The translations under genes were made by a program, and so were the position numbers. From NCBI GenBank assembly GCA_021613535.1, contig CP075497.1:7750001-7814000 (forward strand): 64,000 bases of DNA, in the 5' to 3' direction. The notes below the pieces were generated by a model, which made no database searches, had not been told where the DNA came from, and worked only from the letters and a program-made list of their open reading frames with translations. Position 1 is the first letter of the stretch, and each line of letters begins with the position of its first letter. Below are positions 56,009-64,000 of the stretch, piece by piece. This DNA is from Adineta vaga (Eukaryota; Rotifera).

Positions 56009-58174
56009 ATGGCACATCATCTTCTCAATAATAATCGTCGACCATCGATATTAGGTATGTCCGGTAATAATGAAATTGTTAACGATGATTATGATTATGA
56101 TTTAATGAAATTACTTGAACAAGAACGTCAGTTTACAATGCATCAGGTATGGATCTTTTAGTTGCATGTTCTATTTTACATATTATATGTATTTCTAGCA
56201 ACAATTATCTCGAGAAAACGTTGTACCTAAGCCACAACAAACTCAATATATTTCAGCGATAGATGAAATTTATCCAAATATTCAGCAATCACAAGGTACA
56301 CCACAAGTCAATAGACGTATCTTAACCGTACCAAATACAAATACACCTGGACGTTTATCACCGGTGAAACCACTTCGAATTATCATTATTCGTCATGCTG
56401 AACGAGCCGATGCTGTTTTAGGATCAGAATGGTCAAAGAAAAGTTTTGATCGTCGAGGACGCTATATAAGATTTAGTGAACATCTACCAGATACGTATGT
56501 TTTAGTTTGAAAATTTTCGCACATAAAACTATCATTGTTTTGTTAGACTACCAGCTCGTTCTTATTTACATCATTATGTGATTGATGTACCATTAACAAA
56601 TCGTGGTCGGCTACATGCTTATCGAACTGGTAAAGCATTATTATTAAATGGATATGCTGCCGATATTTGTTATACAAGTCCATCATTACGATGTGTACAA
56701 AGTGCGGATAGAATTCTATCGGGTATGGATAGAAAAAATGTAGCTATGCAATTGGTAAGTCATGTTACTTTAACTGATGAATACGTTACTGTTATAAATT
56801 TTGAAATAGGAACCAGGCTTATTTGAATGTTATCTAAACGATTTTAAACGAACATTATGTTTTATGACAAAAGATGAATTAACAGGAAATGGGTACAATA
56901 TTGATAAAAAATATCAAGCAGTTATGCCATTTATGCGACCTCATGATAGTCAAGCTGATTATTATGAACGATGTCAAGGAATTATGGATATTATCACGAA
57001 ACGACATGAAGCAACGGGCGGAACTATTTTGATAGTGGCTCGTAAGTTTTGAATTGTTTTATTTGATCATTTTGAAAATGATGGTTCGATGAATAACGTT
57101 GCTTTTCATAGAAATAAATGTTCTATTGTTGTTGTTTTTCTTAATTTAGATGCTCCAAGTCTTGAAGGTTTAACACGACATTTCTCCGGTGGAAAATATC
57201 TGCCAGGTTTGTTAGTTTGTATTTGAAAATTATAGTAGTAATCCTCTTGCACTGAGTATTCAGTCCATTATCGGTTCTCAAAAACCTTCATGACGAGAAT
57301 GCTTTAATCAATATAGACGATAGATTCTATACAACAGACTCTATACAATTACTTTATAATCTTTGAATTTTCTACTTCTTTTCTTGAATTTAATAGTTGA
57401 CGTTTACGGAAAATGACGATTTTACGATTAAAAAGGTCTCATTATTATTTTCCATTATGAAATGTTTAAATTTTGCACTTATATATAGAATTCATCCTCT
57501 GAATTAGTAGCTTAACTAAAACGACAAAAAGATTCTATTTTTATTTAATATTTTTTCTTGCTTTTATAGAAAAATTATTTGATATTGCTCGTCGAGTACC
57601 CTTTCTTGCCATGACCATATTGGAAAAAAATGGCATGAATAGTCCATGGCTCTTTCGCACCAAACCATTAGGAACAAGTCAAACAGATACGATAACAGAT
57701 CCTGAACTTGAAACGTCTTTAGCAACATCGATGGCAAACCCAATGGTTCACAAACATCATGTGGATCAGCAAGGACAAGAAGCCCTCCAACGTTCCCAAC
57801 ACCAACAACATCTATCACAAATTCCAGGAAATTCTTTATACGCACAACAGAATCATCATCAGCAGCAGCAGCATCAACAGCAACAGCAGAAGCAGCAGCA
57901 TCAACAGCAACAGCAGCATCAACAGCAACAGCAGCATCAACAGCAGCATCAACAGCAACAGCAGCATCAACAGCAGCATCAACAGCAACAGCAACAACAA
58001 CAGCAACAATATCACCTCCAGCAGCAGCAGCAGCGTCTGCAACAAAATGAGAATCTTCGACATCAACTATCTAACGGTGTTATACCAATTGATCCAAAAA
58101 AAGTTGTGAAAAGCTCAACTGCACCGAATTTACCCACGAATAATTCATTTTCTGAAATGTTTCGTGTTATTTAA
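56009..58174 (+). CDS. Histidine phosphatase superfamily protein (UBASH3/Sts-like) with Gln/His tract
   Basis: About seven exons starting MAHHLLNNNRRPSIL. The catalytic core is spread over exons: IIIIRHAERADAV (phosphohistidine RHxER box), VIDVPLTNRGRLHAYRTGKALL, CYTSPSLRCVQSADRIL (second Arg), EPGLFECYL (acid region), and the second catalytic His at ILIVAHAPSLEGLTR. The box RHAER with TNRG and SPSLRC is the style of UBASH3/TFIIIC-type members, but no UBA or SH3 domain is present. After the core, a DIARRVPFLAM-type motif leads into a C-terminal tail with a long Gln/His tract and an ending NNSFSEMFRVI. It is probably an active phosphatase; substrate unknown. The last intron (about 360 bp) is long. 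Confidence 0.8.
57855..58035 (+). repeat. CAG/CAA/CAT trinucleotide tract coding for poly(Gln/His)
   Basis: About 180 bp of interrupted cag, caa and cat triplets in frame with the phosphatase tail, with a higher-order 'catcaacagcaacagcag' unit. It is coding, so length changes would alter the protein. Antisense and shifted frames give poly-Leu and poly-Ser/Asn artefacts. Confidence 0.9.
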
Positions 58175-58265
58175 CTAATGAATAAAAGTATTCTATTTTT
58201 GTTTGCTGAGCGCTCGATTGGTTCGAAAAAAAATCAATTTTTCTCTATCTATATAATTTATTACT

Positions 58266-59753
58266 ATGTCTTGGAGGATTCGAATAAATACTGCTTCTTT
58301 ATCGTTCAAAGGTAAACAAAATCGAAAACAAACATCTTTCGCATCATTTCAAACGAATGAATCATTGTGGAATACTTCAAAAATTCATTATCATTTGAAT
58401 AATACTCTTCCAACAGTACGAAATATAAGATCAAATATGCATACAATGATTGCTCACCATCATTCGAATGTAAAACGATGTCTTTCAAAAGAAAGTTTAT
58501 CAACTAACAAAATCGATAAAAAACTAAAAAATTCGCAAGACTCTTCAACTTTTGTTCTTGTTTGTGGTCAAAATATTTGTGGTCAACTCGGTCTATCGAC
58601 TAATATTATCGAACGACGTAAGCCACAACATTTAAAAATCGTAAATGAATCAAAGATTGATGAACAAATTCAATATATATGTGCAGGCTCTATACATTCA
58701 TGTGCGCTGACTCGTACAGGTCGAGTCTATACATGGGGTTGTAATGATGATGCAGCTCTAGGTCGAATAACGAATGGTATTGATGATGAAAACATTCCTC
58801 AATTATGTTCCATACCTGAAGAAATAGAAAGTCTTCATGCTGGTGATTCATTTACTATCGCTATCAGTAAATCTGGTCGTGCTTATATTAGTGGTTGTTT
58901 TCGAAGTAGTGAAGGCCTTCTTGGTTTGTTTGAATATAGACAAATAGCACAGCAACCTATTGTTGTTCCAATCAATCAACCAATTACACAAGCTGCATGT
59001 GGTGCTGATTTTTGTCTATTATTAACGGATGATGGTAATATTTATTATATTCTAGTTGAAGAATTCATAGATAAATTTTCTTTGTCTTTCAAAATAGGTG
59101 ATCTTTATTCATTTGGAAATAATGAGATAGGTCAATTAGGTCGTGATACTCATATAAATCTTGAAGAGAACTATTCATCATGGTTGCGACCTTCGCCAAT
59201 TTCTTTTTTTAAAGGACAACGTATATTAAAAATTTGGGCAGGTGGCCATGGGTTTTTTGTATCGATCCAAAGTTCTACTACTCGAATATTTTCATGTGGT
59301 GCTAATAGTTTTGGCCAATTAGGTCATTCATCAAAACAAACCATCCATTCTCCACTTGAAATTCAAAATTTTCTTTCAACAGACAAAATTCTCAAAATAA
59401 CTTGCGGCCTTCATCATACACTTATACTTGATATCATGGGAAATGTTTTTGGTTTGGGAAGAAGTGATGATGGTCGTTTAGGTAATAATCATATTCAGGA
59501 TGTGATTAATCCTAAACAAATAGATCAACTAATAAACATTGTTGATATTGCTGCCGGTGGTAGTGTTTCGTTTGCTATCGACAATTCTGGACAGATTTAT
59601 TCATTCGGTATGGGTAATACATGTCAAACGGGTCATGGAGATGATGATATTCTGATTCCTACGATAGTGATTGGTAAACAATTAGAAAAACGAGTTATTC
59701 AACAAATATCCGTTGGTGCGCAACATACTCTTTTTTTAGTTAGTGAAAATTGA
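58266..59753 (+). CDS. RCC1-repeat beta-propeller protein
   Basis: Appears as one open frame, but 59035-59097 is best read as a 63-nt intron. Removing it restores LTDDGDLYSFGNNEIGQLG and gives 474 residues. At least six RCC1 repeats follow a basic N-terminus of about 90 residues: CGQNICGQLG, AGSIHSCALTRTGRVYTWG, SFTIAISKSGRAYISG, NNEIGQLGRD, AGGHGFFVSI, CGANSFGQLGHSS, CGLHHTLILDIMGNVFGLG, GNTCQTGHGDDD and VGAQHTLFL. RCC1 proper is the Ran exchange factor on chromatin; many relatives (RCCD1, WBSCR16/RCC1L, NEK) use the fold otherwise. The basic leader with no clear chromatin motif could be a mitochondrial presequence, as in RCC1L. Role not assigned. Confidence 0.88.
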   Translation: MSWRIRINTASLSFKGKQNRKQTSFASFQTNESLWNTSKIHYHLNNTLPTVRNIRSNMHTMIAHHHSNVKRCLSKESLSTNKIDKKLKNSQDSSTFVLVCGQNICGQLGLSTNIIERRKPQHLKIVNESKIDEQIQYICAGSIHSCALTRTGRVYTWGCNDDAALGRITNGIDDENIPQLCSIPEEIESLHAGDSFTIAISKSGRAYISGCFRSSEGLLGLFEYRQIAQQPIVVPINQPITQAACGADFCLLLTDDGNIYYILVEEFIDKFSLSFKIGDLYSFGNNEIGQLGRDTHINLEENYSSWLRPSPISFFKGQRILKIWAGGHGFFVSIQSSTTRIFSCGANSFGQLGHSSKQTIHSPLEIQNFLSTDKILKITCGLHHTLILDIMGNVFGLGRSDDGRLGNNHIQDVINPKQIDQLINIVDIAAGGSVSFAIDNSGQIYSFGMGNTCQTGHGDDDILIPTIVIGKQLEKRVIQQISVGAQHTLFLVSEN

Positions 59754-60281
59754 CTTTTTTGTCATGGAAATTACCTCTTGATTGGTTATTTTAAAAGACA
59801 TATCAAATGATATCGATCCTCTGTTTCTTTCATGATTGGTCTAACAATCTTGTGTTTGTTTAAATTCAAATAAAACCGTCATATAGTTTTTCAAAAGCTA
59901 TGCTTGAGTAATTTCTCTCTTTTGTATTTTCTATTGAATGTAATAGAAGGTTGGCAGTTTGCTTGTCTTTTTTTCTTCTTCAAATAGCCGACTGGTTGTC
60001 ATAATTTTCTTAATAAAAGAAAACTAAGGAGACACGTCGTGCACATATTGTTCCAGATAATATTACAAGCAGCACTGCGTTTGTTTAGTGTCATATAGAT
60101 TTTTTCTCTCCCCCTTTTTTCTTTCTGTCTCATTCGCCGTCTGTGCTACTTCGAAGCGTGGCTACCGCCGAGAAAAAGAAGAAATTTTTTCTATTTGGTT
60201 TGCATTAAAGTTTATTACATACATATATATATATACATCACGAAATATTGCATCGATAGATTTAGTTTTGCAGATATAAGC
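59754..60281. other. Intergenic region, nothing recognised
   Basis: AT-rich promoter region before the TM9SF gene, with a short TA run near 60222-60236. Overlapping short frames (60088-60279, 60195-60461) are leader sequence, with the last one running into the true ATG at 60282. Confidence 0.3.
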
Positions 60282-63147
60282 ATGAAACTGATCCTTACGA
60301 CAATAAGAACATTGTTTGTAGTGATTTTATTCTTCTCGTTCAACAACGCCTTTTATCTACCTGGCTTAGCACCAAACATTTATTGTCGACAATCTGTTGC
60401 AGATTCGAAATGCAAAGTTAGTTCTATACAAATGAAGAAAAGAAGCAGATTCTTGTATTGAATAAATTTTTATTTAGACCCAAGTAGATGTATTTGTTAA
60501 TCGTTTGGATTCAGTGGAATCTGTTCTACCATATGAATATTCTTAGTTAGTTAAATCTGTTTGAAGAAAAACAAATGAGAATTCTTTTTCTTTTTCCTAA
60601 ACTAGTTTTGATTTTTGTACAGTTAGTGATAAACCATCACCTGTTGAAAATCTTGGACAAGTTCTTTTCGGTGAACGAATTCGTCCATCGCCATATAAAG
60701 TTTGTTCTTATTATTTTGATGACTTCTAAAACGTTAGGAAATTAAATATTTTTTTCTTCTTTAGTTTAATTTTCTTGAAAGTATTGAATGTAAACTTGCA
60801 TGTAAAAGGAGATATTCAGTTACAGATGACAAAGAACAAAAATTTCTCAAACGTTTAATGAAAGGTATGGCCTTGAATTATCAACAGCATTGGATTATTG
60901 ATAATATGCCTGTGACATTATGTTATACGAATGCTGAAGAGAAAGAATTTTGTTCACGAGGATTTCCTATTGGTTGTTATGTAACGAAAAGAGGAGAATC
61001 GAAAGAATCATGTAATATTAGGAATGGAAAAAATGATACGTTTTATATATTTAATCATTTGGATTTTGAAATTAGTTATCATAGTGGACAAGGTATGATG
61101 ATTATTAAACATTGATTTATCTATAGAGAAATGATTTCAAATAGGTGAATCATGGGGAACAGCATTTGGAGATGAAGGTGGTCGAATTATTGCAGCTAAA
61201 GTTCAAGTTAGCAGGTATGTTAAGAACATACTAATCGAAAATACATGAAATTTAGTTTTATTCATATGTTTATTTGTAGTTTAAATTCAGAGAATTGTGT
61301 ACGTCGTGTTGAACCTGTTATGTTTCAATCTACGGCAACAGATGTAGTCATTCCATATACTTATAGTGTGAAATTTAAAAGAAATAATGATGTACGATGG
61401 GCTAGTCGATGGGATTATATTCTTAAATCATTACCCCAAACGCGTATTCAATGGTTTTCAATCTTTAATTCACTTGTAATCGCGTTATTTTTGTCTGGTA
61501 TGGTCGCAATGATTCTTTTGCGTACATTGTATAAAGACATTGCACGTTATAATCAAATAGTTGATGCGATCAATGAAGTAAAGGAAAGAGTTTTTTTCGC
61601 TTCAAAATGTTTATTTCATTGCTTCTATTAGGATGATGTTCAAGAGGAATTTGGTTGGAAATTGTACGTTTCATTTTTATTACGAATGTATAATGATTTG
61701 TTTTTCTTCTAGAGTTCATGGTGATGTATTTCGATCGCCACGTTATGGATTACTTTTAGCAGTTCTTATTGGTAATGGTGTACAAATAACTATCATGTCT
61801 TTAGTAACATTAAGTATATTGATCTCTTTTGATTTTCAATCATTTTTATTAATGATAAATTCATTTAGTTTTTGCTTGTCTTGGATTTCTTTCTCCGGCA
61901 CGTCGTGGTGCTTTAATGACTTGTAAATATTCTATGATAATCTTATTTTCACAGCTGTTTATTGTTTTTTTTCAGGTGCGATTGTGTGCTATGTTCTGTT
62001 GGGGACACCAGCTGGATATACATCAGCACGTTTGTATAAATGTAAGAATGTCATAAACTCTAGTTGATTCTGAATCGAATGAATTTCAATATTTTTTCTT
62101 TAGTATTTGGTGGTGAGAATAGAAAGAAAAATGTGATGATGACAGCCGTCGCTTGTCCTGGGTAATGAACAACTACTGAATACAAATTCAGATATATATA
62201 TTCTGAGTTATTTTAGTGTTATTTTTGGTATATTTTTTATTTTGAATCTTGTTCTATGGGCAAATGGTAGTTCTGCAGCAATTCCTTTTACAACATTTCT
62301 CGCATTATTAGCTCTATGGTTTTGTGTATCAACTCCATTGGTATTTTTTGGAGCTTTTCTTGGTTTTCGAGCTACAGTAAGATGAAAGTTAACAAGTATT
62401 TTTAATCTTCATATGAATTATTTAGCCTTTGAGAAATCCCATTCGAACAAATCAAATACCTCGACAAGTACCTGAACAAACATTCTATACTAAATTGTTT
62501 CCAAGTAGATTTTCATTCGTATTTTAAAACTATCGAATGAATTAAAATTTTCGTAGGTGTTATCATGGGTGGTATACTTCCATTTGGTTGTATTTTTATT
62601 CAATTATTTTTTATTTTAAATAGTATCTGGTAAATTGTTTTTTCTTATATTTAATTAGATATACTTCTTTGATTGTAGGGCTCATCAATATTATTATTTC
62701 TTTGGATTTTTATTGGTTGTTTATATCATTCTGATTTTAACATGTTCTGAAACAACTATTCTTCTCTGTTATTTTCATTTATGTGCTGAAGTATGTGTTT
62801 GAATTCGATTTCGAACGAAAAGTAATCTTAAATTTTAGGATTATAATTGGTGGTGGCGTTCATTTTTTACATCGGGTTTTACGGCTGTTTATTTCTTTTT
62901 ATATTCAATTTATTATTTTGCATCAAAATTAGAAATATCTGAAGGTACATCAACATTTCTCTATTTTGGTTATACATTAATGTTAACATTTATCTTATTT
63001 TTATTTACCGGTAAGTTCAACAAATATGTATGCAAACGAAGAAGAAATAAAATCTCATTCGTTTTCTTTCTATTCAAAGGTACAATTGGTTTTCTTGCTT
63101 GTTTCTGGTTTCTTCGTACAATTTATTCTGTGATTCGAGTAGATTAA
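60282..63147 (+). CDS. Transmembrane 9 superfamily protein (TM9SF2/nonaspanin type)
   Basis: About thirteen short exons. A signal peptide ([23 protein letters not shown]) is followed by [12 protein letters not shown], the nonaspanin start. The lumenal domain has [41 protein letters not shown] and VTKRG-type stretches. Nine membrane helices follow, with [47 protein letters not shown] (a hallmark), [65 protein letters not shown] and [19 protein letters not shown], ending SVIRVD. TM9SF proteins sit in Golgi and endosomes and sort membrane cargo; the short C-terminal RVD resembles the conserved Golgi-retention tail. Length and topology are normal for the family. Confidence 0.93.
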
Positions 63148-63825
63148 AATAAATAATATACTGTTAGTATATTTATTATACAATCTCCTATTCATTCTTT
63201 TTTTCATTCTATTTGGATTTAATAGTGAAATATGTCGTATATTTCGTCAGTTCTTTTGCTTTCGTATCATATATATATATATATATATAACGTTGATATT
63301 TTTTGCGTTCGTTTTCCTTTGTCCGCTGCGTACATATCGAATATGTTCTACATGAGCGATAAACAGACTGATCATTCATTCTCAGTTAATGATAATAATA
63401 CATAAAAATATTTGTTTTTTAAATCTGTATTTTTTTGTTGTGATTTTATTTGAATTCTAATCTTTCTTCGTCTTAAATCTCTTTCGTTTGTTATGATAAA
63501 ATAAACAGAAGAATAAAATATGAAATAATGTAGGAATTGCATAGCATCTAAGCAGACAACCGAATAGGAGAGTATATACAATATTGATTTGAAAAAGAAA
63601 AGAAAAAACTAGTGAAGCATACAATTACTACTTATCAATGGTTTTTTATCTAAAATATAAATAGATTTCTACTTTTTTTTCGTTCTTCAATTAGACAAAA
63701 AACCTAAATATATATATTGACACTCCACCTCCTCATTTACATATATCGCTACATACATATCTGTGTATATAAACGACAGTAATATTCATGATTTCATTGT
63801 ATAACCTATTCCAATTTTAGATTTG
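63148..63825. other. Intergenic region with TA microsatellite
   Basis: Spacer holding a (TA)n tract at about 63271-63290 and another TA-rich run near 63710. A 3' splice-like ttttag at about 63815-63820 precedes the next ATG. The frame at 63372-63581 (minus) has no domain. Confidence 0.35.
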
Positions 63826-64000
63826 ATGCTTCCAACTGTTGCAACGCTCACGAACATCTGTGAAGATGCTCTTTTGTCAGCAAAAATTGATCAAATCGAT
63901 CTCAAACCTTTTAATCGTCAATTCATTAATGAAGAATATTTAAATAGAACTTCAACGAATTGTGATGATAATATTGATACTTCATCATTATTCTCTCCAA
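63826..64000 (+). CDS. 5' part of an unrecognised gene, continues past right edge
   Basis: An open frame begins MLPTVATLTNICEDALLSAK at 63826, six bases after an acceptor-like ccaattttag, and stays open to the window edge (58 codons: ...NCDDNIDTSSLFSP). An upstream non-coding leader exon is likely. Too short to name; the helical start followed by a polar Asn/Asp/Ser stretch has no recognised motif. Confidence 0.5.
   Translation, partial: MLPTVATLTNICEDALLSAKIDQIDLKPFNRQFINEEYLNRTSTNCDDNIDTSSLFSP

Noticed and set aside
57836-58066. Minus-strand frame of poly-Leu and plus-strand frame of poly-Ser/Asn
   Set aside because: Both are shifted or antisense readings of the CAG/CAA/CAT tract in the phosphatase gene.
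1-64000. CRISPR array, bacterial operons or plasmid functions
   Set aside because: Pervasive GT-AG introns and animal gene families show a eukaryotic nuclear sequence; no spaced direct repeats seen.

Overview
This window looks like nuclear DNA of a bdelloid rotifer (Adineta/Rotaria-type). This is inferred from the sequence, not from a search. It is AT-rich, with many short (about 45-80 bp) GT-AG introns and tightly packed genes. Conserved animal genes (TGF-beta type I receptor, CLIP-170, TAF5, LSM5, PDP, GSK-3, TM9SF, SNX19, EMC5) sit beside genes that animals rarely carry: a GH32 fructosidase, an intronless Asp-box beta-propeller, and a broken aminoglycoside-phosphotransferase-like gene. That mix is the known signature of bdelloid horizontal acquisition. 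No rRNA, tRNA, CRISPR array or intact transposon was seen.

Layout. 1-3493 (-): the middle of a Nup188-like nucleoporin that runs off the left edge. 3561-6451 (+): three unrecognised genes, each ending in membrane segments. 6391-6878 (-): a small spliced orphan. 7094-12492 (+): a tight head-to-tail run of EMC5, CutC, a PDP-type PP2C phosphatase, a GSK-3-like kinase and a small basic protein. 12584-16458 (-): an ankyrin protein and an unrecognised Ser/Thr-rich protein with Cys pairs. 17209-24635: a secreted Ly6/EGF/ShKT-type protein, a U-box plus Rab-like GTPase fusion, a small secreted Cys-rich peptide (-), a stand-alone PARP-type zinc finger protein, and the secreted Asp-box propeller. 25977-39531 (-): CLIP-170, a proline-rich protein, a VRK-like kinase, TAF5, LSM5 and a TGF-beta/activin type I receptor. 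42335-47409: two LIM-protein paralogs in inverted, tail-to-tail orientation around a membrane-anchored cyclase/formamidase-like gene. 48703-63147: GH32 with an inserted PAN/apple domain, a charged small protein, the APH-like pseudogene (-), SNX19, a polyQ/H histidine phosphatase, an RCC1-repeat protein and TM9SF. A new gene begins at 63826.

Two observations stand out. The first is the U-box/Ras-like GTPase fusion at 20135-21231, a putative E3 ligase with its own nucleotide switch and a possible C-terminal lipidation motif. The second is the inverted LIM pair: exons and introns are essentially identical in two tracts that flank a strongly diverged coding linker, which points to patchy gene conversion or segment replacement. 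The GH32-PAN insertion, the repeated coiled-coil exon modules in CLIP-170, a 20-nt microexon in the GSK-3 activation loop and a stop-free 63-nt intron in the RCC1 gene are also worth a look. All gene names rest on reading translated motifs; no database search was run.
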